NCBI GenBank assembly: GCA_002786025.1
Contig: NHNW01000024.1
Location: 62,001 to 126,000 of the forward strand
Origin: Zasmidium citrigriseum
Lineage: Eukaryota > Ascomycota > Dothideomycetes > Mycosphaerellales > Mycosphaerellaceae
DNA: 64,000 bases
Reading direction: 5' to 3'
Part shown: positions 1-12,400 of the stretch, piece after piece
Position numbering within the stretch: the stretch's first letter is position 1
How the letters are laid out: every line of letters starts with the position of its first letter
Program-made: the position numbers and the translations under genes
Notes under the pieces: model-generated
What the model was told of the DNA's origin: nothing
Seen by the model: only the letters and a program-made list of their open reading frames with translations
Database searches by the model: none

Positions 1-1012
1 CAACGATAGGTTCAACAGTGCAGTGAACGACAGGTTGCTGTGGACGACATTAGGGATGAGCCAATGACCCAGCGTGTGATACTCACGGCGAGAGTGAAGT
101 GATAGAGTCCGGCAAAGGTGCTGGTGGTAGGTCGGCTAGCCTCGAGAGAGTCAGCTCGAGAGCGGAATCCGTTGTGGCAAGTGGATCGCCACGTGGAATG
201 CTCGAAGTCGATGCATTGGCGGTTGCTGGGCTCGTGTCGGGTGGAGTATCGCTCTTGGGTTCCTCATGGCGTTCTTCAGGGGCGGTTGGCCATATGCAGA
301 AGTCTCGCCTATAGCTAGTACCTGAGCAATACGTTAGCTTTAAGTGGAAGCCGAGCCTGCATGCGTAGATGAATGTATTACGGCAACGATGGCACACTGG
401 CTTTTGGTAGTCGCATTTCTTCCGTTTATCTCTGCCTACATGACGAGTCAGCTTTCAGCTCTTGAAGATCATCGCCTGGTTGTGGCCTCGCGTGGCCTTA
501 GGAAGGCAGTAGTCCCATACATGGCAAACATCCATCAACCGATCTCGTGATCTTGGGTCGCGGAACGACAGCGGTCAGTCCATCGGATGTATTCTGAAAG
601 CTGATGAACATGGCATGCCGCCCATGCTCTCGTTTAATGGCGAATGATGAAGCTTGCCATGTGTGTGGCAGGTGAACGTCGTAACGATCCTTCAGGTCGT
701 ATTGATGGCAAGAGGTGGAGTAGTATCTCGGAGGATAGCCACAGCGCGCTGGTCGAAATGTCGTACTCGCGCCAGTGGCCAATAGGAGTAGGGTGGACCA
801 CTCTCCCTAGTATATTCGATACGACAAGATGTGCCAGGGGAAAGCCCATGACAGTTGACAGCGTTCAAATCTTAGTTCCGGGAGCGGCCGCTCCGAAAAG
901 GGAAGGTGCAGGCCGAGATGAATGCCGAGTTTTGAGCCGACCACTATACCTTCCTCATCTTATAATATCGTCTCTCCTCGACTGCTCTCTGATGAGATTC
1001 TTTCAAACCATC
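1..1012. other. Left-edge sequence without a supportable gene
   Basis: Short overlapping ORFs occur on both strands, but none shows a recognisable domain, a signal peptide or a convincing splice pattern. A plus-strand ORF opens at 644 and runs into the DUF3237 gene. Its first part has no family similarity that I can see, so it is treated as 5' flank. Confidence 0.5.
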
Positions 1013-1647
1013 ATGACTGACAGCAGGCCGAAACTCTCTTCCGGAGATGGCCATTCTGCCAGCGGCCTGGAAACGAAAATGCCTCACATGGAATTCATCT
1101 ACCGACTGAACTGCGAGATGGCCAACGAAAATCATGCAGTGGGAGCGCCATTTGGCGGAACAGAATCGAAAATTATCATGCCGATCGTCGGCGGAACAGT
1201 GAAAGGACCTCGTATCAACGGCATCATTCAGCCTATGAGTGGTTCTGACTGGGGAACCACAGTCAAGGGCACAGGGGTGAGGTTTCACGGCTATGGGCGA
1301 AACAGATCCCGTCATTAATTATGGCTTCTCATCAGTTCATGCGACTCAACGCCAGATACACACTGAAGACGCACGACGGATATTACATTTACGTGCGGTC
1401 GAAAGGCGTATTTTCACCGAAACGACAAGATCTCTTTGCCAATGGGGAGCCAGAGACGATGACGCAGTCTGATGTCGATTGGTTTACGAGGCTGCAATTT
1501 GATGTCGGGCCTGGGCCGTACAACTGGATGAACGCCATTTTCGCCATCGGGGTCTTGACCATGCACGATGGCAAAATCAACATTGATGCGTACCAGTTGA
1601 CGAACTTTCCCGGCGAGGGGGTCAAAGATGTCTGCGCAAAAATGTAA
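1013..1647 (+). CDS. DUF3237 family protein (two exons)
   Basis: A small, probably cytoplasmic protein of the DUF3237 (UPF0311) family, whose biochemical role is unknown. Two ORFs in different frames join through an intron at 1277-1335 (GTGAGG donor, CATCAG acceptor, 59 bp, phase 0). The joined product has both family halves: FIYRLNCEM with GPRINGIIQPMSGSDW, then LNARYTLKTHDGYYIYVRSKG. That is the usual 'G-x-x-x-G-x-(V/I)-x-P-G-G-x-D-W' segment followed by 'RYTL-x-T-x-DG-x-x-IYV'. From the ATG at 1013 the protein is 191 aa. A second ATG at 1079, just before the conserved region, would give 169 aa, closer to the family norm. It lies tail to tail with the amidase gene, about 110 bp apart. Family assignment is firm; the start is uncertain. 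Confidence 0.8.
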
Positions 1648-1759
1648 TATGACTCGGAAGCTTCGGTGTCCTCGTATTGCATTTTGATCGAAGTCGTGGC
1701 GAACGAAACATGCTTGCACGCGCCATAGCCGGGCACAGACCAGTCTCAGAAGTCGCGCA

Positions 1760-3602
1760 TTACTCGTTCAAGATCCTATCGACAAGGGTTGCAATATGGC
1801 TCAAGTCCTCGTCTTCTTGCTTCATACCAACGACTTGCACTGCGAGCGGGGCGTTCGCAAACCCGGCCGGCCCTGTATCTGTCAAATTGTCAGTGACACT
1901 GTTCTCGAGCACGGACATACAACCTTCAACATACACATCGCATAGTTGCTCCGATCTCTTTCGCCGTATGTTGCATTCTCCAAACCATCTGCCTGGTCGA
2001 TATCTTGAACTGAACCAGTAGGAATCACAACTGCCGGGTAATCCAGGAAATTCCAGATTGCAGTGTATGATACTGGATCCCATTGATCAAAGGGCGTGGC
2101 GGTGCTGGGAGCTGGGGGCAGTATGATGGCATCCAGGCGATTCTCCGTCCAGAGATTGTGATAGACATTCTGAATACGTGATCGAGTGGCATTGAGTTCG
2201 AAGAAGTCTTCGAGACTCGCCTCTGGGATACCTGCAAGGTTGACGTTGCGGACACAAGGTACTTCAGGCTCATCGCCGGACGCAATCAGACCCTGCACGA
2301 ACTGTTAAAACGTCAGCCTGGAACGTCCAGACTGGTGGCGAGCTCCAGGGCCTACCTTGCAGCCATCGAGTGAGTACATTCTCATGGTTGTTGTGACAGC
2401 TTCTCCTGTCTCTGGAAGTGTGATCTTGACGACTTCAATGCCGTCGTTCTCGAGTCTTTGTGCTGCAGCAAGAATGTTGCGTTTGACCGGTGGCCATGGA
2501 GTAAATAGTCCATCGTCAAGAGCGACCCCAATGCGAAGCTTAGTGTTGGGCAGCGAGCCGATCCATGGTCGATGCAGACAAGCTGGATCATAACGCCACG
2601 GCTGCGCCTCCATTATCGTCTTCATGAAGTAGGAGCATGCTCGAATGGACGTTGCCATGGGCCCAGCAACTGGCAAGATACCCGGCATACCATCAGGGGC
2701 AGGCGAACGCTGGCCGCCGAATGGAATGATGCTGGCGCTTGGTCTGAACCCATAGATGCCACAGCAGATGCTGGGAATCCTGATGCTGCCGGCTATATCG
2801 GTGCCAACTCCAAGAACGCTGCCTCTCAGCGCGATCAAGGCACCTTCACCCCCGGAGGACCCGCCGGCAGTTAAGCTCAGGTTGTTGGGGTTCAATGTGC
2901 GACCAAAAACGTTGTTGTCAGAATCTGCTGTCATCTATATCATCTTTAGCGTACTAGCATATTTCCACGGTGGCGACTTTCTTTGATCGATCATGCCACT
3001 CACCATGGTTTGAGGGACGTTGGTTTTGCAGTACAAGACAGCTCCGAGGTCCAGTAGCAGCTTTGGCAGCGCAGAGTACACAGCGTCCGGGTCGTTTGCC
3101 CAGCATATGAGGCCTGTAGTTGAATCCACGCCTGGAATTCGAAACGAATCTTTCAGAGAGATAGGGAGCCCATGCAGAGGGCGCAGAGGCAAATTGGGGT
3201 TTGCGGCTTGTTCTCGATCGAGAGTCTTTGCGCGCTCTATTGCCTCTTCAAAGAATATCTCCGTCAGGCAGTTGGTATGTGAGCCATGTTAGCTGTGTCT
3301 GTTGTTCAAGCAGGGACCATACCGACCAACTGTTGGGCAACCGCTGCTCGTTTGCAGAAAGCCCGGGTGACCTCTTCGACAGAGTACTGCTTCATCTTGA
3401 TCTTCTCTACAATGTCAACAGCATCACCTTCTTCCGTGATAGCCAGCTCTCGGCTGGATAGCAGGCCGCACGTCGCCGGAAAGTCATTCACATTCCGCAC
3501 AGATTTTGGAGGAGGATTGATGCGCCACTCGGGAGGAATCAATCTGTCACGCTTCTCCCGTTTCTCGCGGCCAACAGCGATGTAGTCTTTCTGGATAGTC
3601 AT
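1760..3602 (-). CDS. Amidase (amidase-signature family, acetamidase-like)
   Basis: Hydrolyses carboxamides to the acid plus ammonia; fungal members allow growth on amides as nitrogen source. The Ser-cisSer-Lys triad is visible: Lys in LPISLKDSF, cis-Ser in GGSSGGE, nucleophile Ser in GTDIAGSIRIP. Start is the ATG at 3602 (MTIQKDY), preferred over 3644. Exons on the minus strand: 3602 to about 3323, about 3275-3004, 2934-2356, 2301-1935, 1878-1760. Introns 2935-3003, 2302-2355 and 1879-1934 have clean GT..AG ends and give textbook joins (PQTM|MTADSDNNVFGRTLNP; NYAM|YTGPAGFANAPLAVQVVG). The first intron is odd: a GTATGG donor and CTAAC branch site are clear, but no AG lies just before the conserved NCLTEIFFEEA segment. 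An in-frame alternative (3259-3326) would drop six residues. Length is about 530 aa, normal for fungal amidases. Confidence 0.88.
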
Positions 3603-4417
3603 GACTGATATAAGAACACAGAGTACTCGTTGATGGAAGCTCAAAGGGAAAAAAATTCACAGAATCTCTGAAAATGCAATCGCTGATACCAACTCGTCGA
3701 GCAGGTAGGTCAATCTGCTCGGCATCCGCGCGCATCGGAGGCATTCCGCCATTGTGATAGCATGGGATGCAATGTGATATCGGCAGTTGTCTCGCCCGCC
3801 AAATCGAAAGGAGCGGAGGCGGTGGTGATGGTGATGGAGTGGAGCGAGCTTTGGAGGCTGGAAGAAGGTTTTGTCATTTCGAGCTTCACCGCAGAAGTCG
3901 TGGCAATGGACAGTCTCTCGATCTTTGGTCTGCCAATATGTCATGACATACTATTGTCATCCAAGCTGCCTGAATGCAGTCGGAATCGATCACTTCGTCT
4001 GGCCCTCCGGAGAGATGATTTTGGGCGTTTCTGGGCGAGTTACTCCCTTCGATTTGCACAGATCGTTTGTGCCACAACTTTACTGAGCGAGGGACCCCAA
4101 AAAGCGGTTAGACTAAATAGGAATAGCTTTATTAGCCAGCCCCTTCTTCTCAGACAACACTTGCTCTTGTGGCAGATACACAATCATCCATGGAATCCTG
4201 GAAATTGTTCAATCCAACTGCCGACGCTTGCAGTGAAGGTGGAGGCATGCTTTGAACATACCTGATCCTCGGCCATGCAGGTAGGTGATCCTAAAACCCG
4301 GCAGTCATGTCTCAAGGTCGAACAATAGGAGGAGTAGCCTGGCTATATGAAGGGCCTGGCGTCTTCACACAGAAGCATCGAAGGTTCAAAGGCTTTGAAT
4401 GTCTCCTGTGATTTCAA
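3603..4417. promoter_or_regulatory. Divergent intergenic region, amidase / MFS transporter
   Basis: About 815 bp separate the head-to-head amidase and MFS genes and must hold both promoters. ORFs here (for example 3762-4265) have no recognisable domain. I see no strong TATA box. Confidence 0.45.
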
Positions 4418-6179
4418 ATGGCACAGGTCATAGTTGAACCATCTGAAACTCCGGACTACGAGGTCGTCCCTGGAACGGTCTATTTGGTCGATCGCTCTGG
4501 CGACACGGGCGGCCCTACTGATATTCTCCTCTTGCCTGTACCTTCTTCGGATGTGAAAGATACGCTGGTGAGCTAAGGCTTGTCGACGCTTTCTTACCGC
4601 TGCTGATATCCTCAAGCGGTGGTCGAGATGGAGGAAGGCATGGCATCTGTGCCTGCTAATGTAAGAGAGCTCCCGAAGTGTTATACAGGCACTGATCCGC
4701 ACTAGAGCGTACTCCTCTCTTCTGGGTGCCCTCACCAACTGGGAGTCTGTCATATACCTGAACCTCGCCCAAGCCTACAAGACCCCAATCAGCAACCTAA
4801 ACATCGGCCAAGCAGTCACGCTCCTCCTCCTCGGCGTTGGTAACGTCTTCTTCGCGCCCCTGTCAAACAAGTATGGAAGACGTACTATATACTGCTGGAC
4901 TCTCGTCCTCGTCCTGGCCTCGCAAATATGGTTGATGTTCTCTCGAAACGTAGGAGACTACCAAGGCGCCCACGTGGTGCTTGGACTCGGAGCTGCTCCC
5001 TTCGAGGCCATAGTCGCCATCTCCATCTCGGACATATACTTCGCTCATGAAAGGGCCTCAAAACTGGGATACTATGTGTTCGGTCTTGCACTGGGCTCCT
5101 GTGTTGGACCGATCTGCTCTGGCTACATATCTGTCGACCAAGGATGGAGGTGGATCTACCGCTGGGGTGCGATTTTGACGGGAGTTCTGCTTGTCACATT
5201 CTATCTCACGTTTGAAGAGACAAACTTCGTTCGATCCAGTGGAGATCAAGAAGGCCATGTCGTGCCCCTGGCGTCCGTTGAATCGGCTCCTCGCCTGACC
5301 CTCCAAACTTCAGACGAAGGAGAAGACAAGAAGGTGGAACTGATCATCGGTGCCGAGCTGCAGAGACAGACGACTCTTCAAGTGACGGCAGGAGAAGTCT
5401 TCGAGTCCGACTCTTGGCGCTTCCAATTCAGCCTATGGAGAGCCTTCCCACAGCCATGGAGCGAGATTTGCGAAGAATTTTACCGACCGCTGCAACTCTC
5501 GATCTTTCCCGCAGTCCTCTGGTGCGGGATCAATTACGGAACCTGTGTGTCCTGGCTCGCCGTCATGGGAACCACGATCGCCGAAGTCTTCGCCAGACCG
5601 CCTTATCTCTTCTCCAACAGCGATCTCGGTCTCATCTGGATCTCACCACTGATTGGCGCACTCGTTGGTGCCTATTTCTCAGGCCCCCTGAACGATCGTC
5701 TGACGCTGTACTTGAGTAACCGCAATAGGGGTTGGCGAGAGCCTGAGTTCCGCTTGTGGGCTCTCATCCCAAGCGCAGTGATCATGCCTTGCGGGCTGGT
5801 CATGTACGGTGTCACATCCGCTCATGGCCTCCATTGGATCATCCCTGTCGTAGGGACTGGTCTCGTGGGCTTTGGACTGAGCGTCGGTGGCACTGTCTCC
5901 ATCGCCTACATTGTCGATTGCTACAAGGACATTGACACGCAGGTTGTGACTACGATCATCTTGATCAGGAATGTCGTTGGATTTGCGATCACCTGGGGCA
6001 TACAGCCGTGGATTCATGGTATGGGCCAGCAGAATGCATTCATACTGGTCGGCGTCCTCAGTTTCGTCATCACCGGCATGACTGTCCTATTTCTTGCATA
6101 TGGCAAAGCCATGCGAAGATTGACCGCGTCGCAATATAAGCTCTTGGCCTCAAGGGCAGCTAATACAAGCACCGAATGA
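4418..6179 (+). CDS. MFS transporter, DHA1-like drug/metabolite exporter
   Basis: Predicted 12-TM plasma-membrane H+ antiporter of the fungal DHA1-type family. Three exons join cleanly: 4418-4567, 4617-4660 (a 44-nt micro-exon), 4706-6179; introns 4568-4616 (GTGAGC..AAG) and 4661-4705 (GTAAGA..TAG, 45 bp). The product is 555 aa. The N-terminus has the typical cytosolic lead PGTVYLVD..ILLLPVPSSD..DTLRWSRWRKAWHL before TM1. The MFS A-like loop APLSNKYGRRTIYW lies between TM2 and TM3, and GSCVGPICSGYI fits the antiporter region of TM5. A charged central loop (about residues 245-300) follows FEETNFVRS. It diverges from the amidase gene, so co-regulation is possible but unproven. The substrate cannot be read from sequence. 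Confidence 0.88.
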
Positions 6180-6356
6180 AGTTTGAAGCATGTTGACTTT
6201 GAGAATGCTGATACCAGAAGGCCGGTTTCACTGGGTCATTGATGTGGATGTGGCGTCTGGACGGGATGGCTGACGAGAGAGTGCTACTAAGCGATACGAA
6301 ATCTGGATATTGAATATGTACATCATTGACTCGGATCATTATCAAGAGACAAACGC

Positions 6357-7617
6357 TCATACCTGAATCTCCACCGAGGTCATTGCCTTCTGGCCAGCCT
6401 TAGGGTTGTACGGCAACTGAATCGCCGGGATAGGCGCCGGCACCTCCGCCAGACTCGCTGGCTCAATATAATCCTTGAAGCCATTAACGCGCAGACGAAG
6501 CTTCCTGCTCTCGGCATACACAACCCGGCGCATACGGTTGGTGCTGCCGAGTGGCTGGTGAACCTTCAAGCCATGCCAGGAGTTGCAAGTGATACGATCA
6601 TCCCACCAGACACGGAACTCAGGAAGCCAGGAGTCCTGGGGTTCGAACTCGAGATGTGCGACTTCTTCGAAGGGATACTTCTTTGCGTCCCACTCGACGC
6701 CAATGTCATCGACTGGTTGTTCGTCTAGGTTCTGCAGCAGTTGGGCGCAGAATGAGTATGTGACTTTGTGGTTCTGGTGGAAGGCGCGGGCGTGCTGGGA
6801 GAGGATGTTGATTGGGTCGTCGTCTTTGATGAACTCTTTCTCGAGCTTCTTTTGCTCTTCGCCCTTGGGGAAGACACCGAGCTTGGCTACGTAGTCGCCG
6901 TAGCGGTAGGCGGATTGGGAATACTCGGGCATGGCGACCACTGGATCGCACTGTCAGTACCTTGACCTTTCCCTCATACCGAACTACTATCACTTACTAT
7001 GCTGCTTCGGCAACTTCGCCGGCATGGTCGCAACATCAGCATCTTTCCTCGCACCAAGCTCCTCCGCGAACTGGGGAATGTTGTTCCAATTTCTCTCGAG
7101 CGAGTCCGCAATCTCACAAGTGTCCTTTGGTGTCCTCAACTCCAAGACTGGGTAGTTGTTAAACGTCCAGTCCTGGGTCTTCTTGTCCTCACCCCAGATC
7201 TTCTCGCCTTCGACTCCAAAGATCTTGAGGCCGATGCCACGGGGTTGTGGAGCGTTGTCTGGTAGTAGCTTTGGCGTGAGAGAGGAGTAGCGCATGATGC
7301 AGTCGTATGTGGCGGGTTTGGCGAACATGCCCTGGGCGAGGTGAGGTGGGAGGTTGTCGTGGACGACGAATTTACCAATCACACACTGATCCTTGTCGTT
7401 AGCTGGCATATTCGGGAAGAGTCTGCTATGAGGCACATACTCCTTGAGTCTTCAAGTGCGTGCCCCGCAGGCAATGATGATGCTCATTGAAGTTCATCAT
7501 CTGCATCCGGTTGAACTGGTTCGAAACCTCCCAGATCTTCTCCTTCTCGCCTGGCTGCTCAACCTCCACTCCCTTCGCATCCCATCGGATGTACTTGTCC
7601 TCCTGGATAGACCCCAT
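6357..7617 (-). CDS. Small catalase-like heme protein
   Basis: Member of the catalase superfamily in its short fungal form, related to SrpA-type and allene-oxide-synthase-like catalases rather than full-size catalase. Exons 7617-7441, 7385-6998, 6940-6357; introns 7386-7440 (GTATGT..CAG, GCTAAC branch) and 6941-6997 (GTAAGT..CAG). Product is 382 aa. Distal-side elements are HLKTQGCVIGKF and PRGIGLKIFG; DWTFNNYPVL follows. The proximal heme Tyr is expected in SQSAYRYGDYVAK, which matches the R-x-x-x-Y heme-ligand motif. Full-size catalases are about 500 aa or more, so the normal C-terminal parts are absent. The likely role is peroxide or fatty-acid hydroperoxide metabolism; catalase activity itself is uncertain. 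It ends 177 bp from the convergent MFS gene. Confidence 0.85.
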
Positions 7618-8299
7618 CTTGTTATTCTCAATTCACGATGCTCTTTCTGTGCTGTTGCTCAACGATACGAAAAATCGACAATTCGTTTAGAGATACTTGA
7701 AGGTTGGTGGCAACGGAGGAGAACAAAGATACTTAAACCAAATCAACTCGTCAACGACCAAACGTCTCACACGGAGCTGCTTGCCTCCGCCCTCATCGTG
7801 CATGCGCAGCAAAAGCTCCATCTCGCCGGCGGACCACTCCCCATTGAGAGATCTTCAGTCGAGTTGCGTTCGCGCCTCGAGGCAAAATAAGGGACCCTTT
7901 GCGGGGTGCATCAGGTGGCTAGCTTGAGGTGAGGTCTAGAACTCTGTTGCACAAACATTTCTATTGGACGAATGGCCTCTTGGTGCTGCTGGATGAGATA
8001 GTACCTGGTAAGATGATTTGGAAGAGCTGTCTGGGGGCGATGCTTGTAGTGTTGATCTTCTGCATTCGGATGTTTGTTTGATTTTGAGGCTCAAGTGAAC
8101 TTCGTCATAGGCTGCTCTGGAGGAGGGGGATGAACTTTGAGTTTGAGAGCTGTTCTGTTCGGGTAAGAAGGTAAGAGGACGCCATGATTGGGCATGAGGG
8201 GTTGCGTAAACGTCTTTACTATTTCTCCAAAGCCTCTAGGCGGTCGGTAGGCGGAAGTCTTGCAGCCGTCATGCCCTGGATGTGTTACGGTCGAACTGC
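7618..8299. other. Intergenic region upstream of catalase-like gene
   Basis: About 680 bp between two minus-strand genes. It should carry the promoter of the catalase-like gene and the 3' end of the SIMPL gene. ORFs on the plus strand here are antisense or unsupported. No repeat seen. Confidence 0.4.
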
Positions 8300-9100
8300 T
8301 CACATGGCGTAGAACGATGCACTGACAGCGGCGGTCATCTCGACATCCTCTGGGGCATACTCAAACACGGCACCACCAACCTGCTCCCACTCCTCCGCAT
8401 CCACATCGGCCATGTTCTTCTTACTATTTCTGGTCTCATTGCCATCACCGTAAATCATCCGCCTCTTCATGTTGGTCGAGCCGGCATACTGATTGCCCTC
8501 CCTAAGATGGAATGGTTCGACCTTCTTGTAACCCAGTGCTTTGGCGTATTCGAGTGCTTTCCGATGAGCGTCCTTGGCGGCATCGATTCTCAGGGCAGAC
8601 CGATTGTCTTCTTGGGTCTTTTTGAGAAGGATCCACTGCAGTGGTCTTGTCTTGACGTGATTAAGAGCGGCCAGGTCGTTGATCAGGCCGCTGATGGCTT
8701 CAAAGCGCTGGAAATGAACATCGAACGCTACTTCCGCCGTATACTCGGTGGGTAGATTCCTTCGTTTGTCGTTGTCTAGACCAGGCGATTAGAGGGTTTC
8801 CCTAGTGACATGTGGTGGGCAGTTGCGTGACTAACCGTATGGAACATGGTTGCTCTCACTCAATGAGGTGCGCGTCCAGGTGTCGACCGGTGCGTTGATC
8901 TTGGCCTCTGGAGTGTTGGACTGCGGAGATAGCTTGCGCAGAAGTGGCTCGACCTTCTTCACGGTTGATATCACATCGTTGGCAACGGCTTGCTTGTCCT
9001 GAGCCGTGTTCGAAACTGTGATCTTGAGCACGGCTCTTTCTGCAGGCAGAAAAATACTGGCATCGCCCTCGAGCGAGATCTCGAACTTGTTGGAAGCCAT
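8300..9100 (-). CDS. SIMPL-domain (DUF541) protein
   Basis: A 246-aa protein of the SIMPL/DUF541 family. Bacterial members are periplasmic; fungal members are uncharacterised, and this one has no signal peptide. Exons 9100-8836 and 8775-8300, with intron 8776-8835 (GTTAGT donor, CTAAT branch, TAG acceptor, 60 bp). The start MASNKFEISLEGDASIFLP gives the typical first beta strand (G-x-A-x-(I/V)-x-x-x-P-x-x-A). The middle has ALRIDAAKDAHRKALEYAKALG, the characteristic DA-x-x-KA-x-x-x-A-x-A-LG helix. The end VFEYAPEDVEMTAAVSASFYAM matches the closing strand 'P-E-D-(I/V)-x-(V/M)-x-A-x-V-x-A-x-F'. The stop TGA is at 8302-8300. Cellular role unknown. Confidence 0.87.
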
Positions 9101-9424
9101 TGTGCTGGATTCGATTGAATGTAGGATGGAGTAACCAATGTTCCTCAGCTTGTGGTCAGGCTTGCTTTTATATCGTCGATTGCAGTCCCGTAGGCCTCAA
9201 TATTAATACCTTGCTAGGCAACATAAGTCTTTGTGCTGCAGTGTCAACCACCGGCTGCGAAATGCGTCATGACTGGTACCGTTCCACCGGTGAAGGGATC
9301 TGCCAGGCAGTCGCAAGTGCCTGAGGCTTGCCAAAGAGTTCAAGCCTAGTACGGGATGACTCTAATCGGGGCTGAGCGGCGCCATGAGAGGCCAGATTGA
9401 AGTTCAATACGAGTGACTGTTCGA
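9101..9424. promoter_or_regulatory. Promoter region of the SIMPL gene
   Basis: This 324-bp gap lies between the SIMPL start and the end of the NLR-like gene, both on the minus strand. A TTTTATAT stretch near 9169-9176 could serve as an AT-rich core promoter read on the minus strand. Nothing else stands out. Confidence 0.35.
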
Positions 9425-12400
9425 TCAACGAGGATACTTGGCGGCGTCTAAATCCCATGGCTTGGTGAAGGATTCAGCTTCGATCAGGGCAATGAATCCG
9501 TCCTCTCTGCAGTAGAACGTCCCACATCGAAAACTCGCTCGTGTGGAGCCAATGAACTCATCCACGTCTTCTGCTGCAATGAATTGTGTCGTATTCCACG
9601 GAACGAAGCTGAAAGAAGTGGCTTCAGCAAAGCTTCCAGCTGACTCACAGCCAGGCACAGAGGCAGCTTCGGATCCTTCAGGCGGCCCCTCGAGCTTCCT
9701 CTGGTCGGTATGACGATTCACAAGAATCCAGCGGATAATTTCTGGGTATCCAGCGGCTTCTTTGACAGCACTGAAAGTCTCGCCGTTCTTCACGTATGTC
9801 AAGAGCGCTCTCCTTCTCATCAGCATTTTGGCGATGCCCACCCGTCCATATCGGCAAGCTATCATCAAAGGCGTGCCATGATGGCCACACTCCATGTTCA
9901 CCATGGCACCGGATGTGAGCAAGCGTAGAACGCCTCGGTGATCTCCCTTCATGATGTGGTGGTGGAGTGCATTTAGCTGACCGAGAGACGCATATGGCTG
10001 GCGTCGGTAAGTGAGATTGCGGAATAGCACGTCCACGGGTAGTAATTTGACGATGCGTCTAAACCACGATCGACTGTTCGGCAGGAAGACCTCGAAAAGA
10101 TATTGCTCGTAATCCAGGTCGAGACCAAGATTCAGAACAAATGTCCTGGCGGACGATCCTGCGTCGAAGGCGATGGGTCTGTATTGAATCGACTTCACGA
10201 CGGACGCCGGCGGCTTGCAATACTTTGTGACGAGTTCTCGGGCATACTCCAGATGTCCGCCGCGGATCGCCTCCGTTATGACAGACGGGCCACCGATGTC
10301 ATCGATTCCGAGATGAGCTCCTCGTTTGATGAACAGATCCACAATCTCTTCCCTTCCAGCCCATGCAGCCCACATGGTAGGAGATCGAAGGTCGTCTTCT
10401 CGTGCGTTTGGATTGGCGCCAAGCTCTAGGAGCTTGATTACAACATCCTCCAGATCCAAGTCTGCCGCAACATGGAGTGGCGTGACGAGGCCTTTGTCTG
10501 TGATCTTGTGGTCGATTCCTGCGTCAAGTAGCGCCAGGGCAATTGGTTCCTCGACCGACCTGATTGCGGCAAAGAGTGGATGCTGTAAGTCAGACCTCGC
10601 GTTCGACGGTTTCGCGTTGATGTGCCCGCGGGATATCAGCTCCTTCACAGCAGGAAGATTGCCTTCAGTAGCTGCGGTCACTAGCATCTCGTAGGCCAGG
10701 GCGTCTTTTGCAGAGCTGTCTTCTTGACAGTCTAGTAACTTGAGCAGAATTCCCAATTGCTCCGGCTTCCTTGCCACCGCCTGTCCGGCTGTGAACGGTA
10801 CAGTCGTGTGCTTCTCACATGTACTACCTTTGATTGAGACTTTCTTGTCAAGCAAGTAGATCGCGATGTTCGCCTTGCCCAGCATCATTGCTTCCAGAAG
10901 TGGCGTGCAGGTGCATTCAGCATACCTCAAGCTGAAATCGACTCCACTTTCGTACAGGCGATGCACAGCTTCTAAATCTCCTTTGTCGATGACTTCCATG
11001 ATATACGGAGGGCTGAATGTGCTTTTGGAAGTAGGCGGTCGCTGAGGTGTGCTCGGTTTGGCAGGTATATCTGCGCTCCTGGGCCGGAGCAAAGACTTTC
11101 GAGATCGATGTGAAGCGATGATCTGTATTGCAGCTTGACTTCCATTTGCTGTAGCGTGGTCCATTGGCGTTCGTTGCAACCTGTCCAGCGTTTGATCGTC
11201 GCAACCAGCATCGAGCAGCAACTGCATGACGGAAAGCTGAGTGAAGACAACCGCAATGTGTAAACAAGATAAGTTCTCGAGGGGATCGGTGGCATCAGCA
11301 TTGAACCCATGCTGGAGGAGTAGCCGTACGACGTCCAAATGTCCGAAGTAGGCCGCCCACCACAGCGGAGAGGCCTTGTCGGATGCTTTATTAGCGTCTT
11401 CAGCCGCCGTGTCACTTGACTCCAGGAGGAGACGCACGAGCTCTACATTTCCTGCCTCTGCAGCCAGGTGCAGAGGACCAGCCACGAGAGGTGCAGACCC
11501 AAACACTGAAACGTGAGTCTCAGCATTGAAGTATCTCTTGGCTGAGAAGTCCCTTTTGCAACCAGAGTCGAGAAGCAGTCGCACAGCAGGCAAATGCCCT
11601 CCCCAGCACGCTTTGGCCAGAGCTGTCCCTCCCGTATCATCGGAAGCGTCCACATCGGCTCCCGCAGCGAGCAAGATCTCCATCTCGTCCAGAGAGCCAG
11701 TTTGAGCGCTTGACATGAGAGCCGTCTCAGAGTGCGAGTCTGATCGAGCGTCGACATCAATGCCTGCGCGAAGGAGTGCCTTAAGAACATCGGAGTGTGA
11801 TTTCCGCCCTCTCGAGGATGTCGCTAGGTGCAACAGCGTGTCTCCATTGGCGTTCCGCTGCTTTGGAGATTTCGTTGCCTTGAGAGCCATTTCGACGACC
11901 TTGACTCCGCAACCTTGTCTCGCTATTAGCTGTATGGGTGTCCAAGGTACGTCGAAAATGCCTTTTTCGTCCACATCCGCGCCCATTTCTAAGAGTCTGA
12001 GGACCATGTTGTCATGATGAAGCATTGCGGCAATGGCCAGAGCTGACATGCCACGGTATCGAAGCTCCTTGATCTGATCTGGCTCGCATCGCATCAACAC
12101 TCTGTATAAGGTCTCCACAGCAGCGTGATTTACAGTCGAAATGTCGAAACTGTCCGGATAGGTGCGAAAGCAATTATGTAGCAGGATGGCCATGGCGGTG
12201 CGTCCGCTTTTGTCTGTGTCATTCAGGTCCACCGTGTGGTCTAAGAGGACATCCATGCAATCGCAGAAGACTCTGCAGAACTTGCAGCGCTCCGCGCCAG
12301 CATGGAATCCCGTCTGCGCTGTGATGTGACATAGGACGTGAAGTGGAGTCGTTTTGTCTTCTCGAGCTTGCGATATGTCGCAGCCATTGGCTTCCAGCAT

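Noticed and set aside
644..1012. Upstream extension of the DUF3237 reading frame
   Set aside because: The extra about 120 codons have no family similarity, and DUF3237 proteins are short; start at 1013 or 1079 is more likely.
3762..4265. 167-codon ORF in the amidase/MFS promoter region
   Set aside because: No recognisable features, and lies in the divergent promoter.
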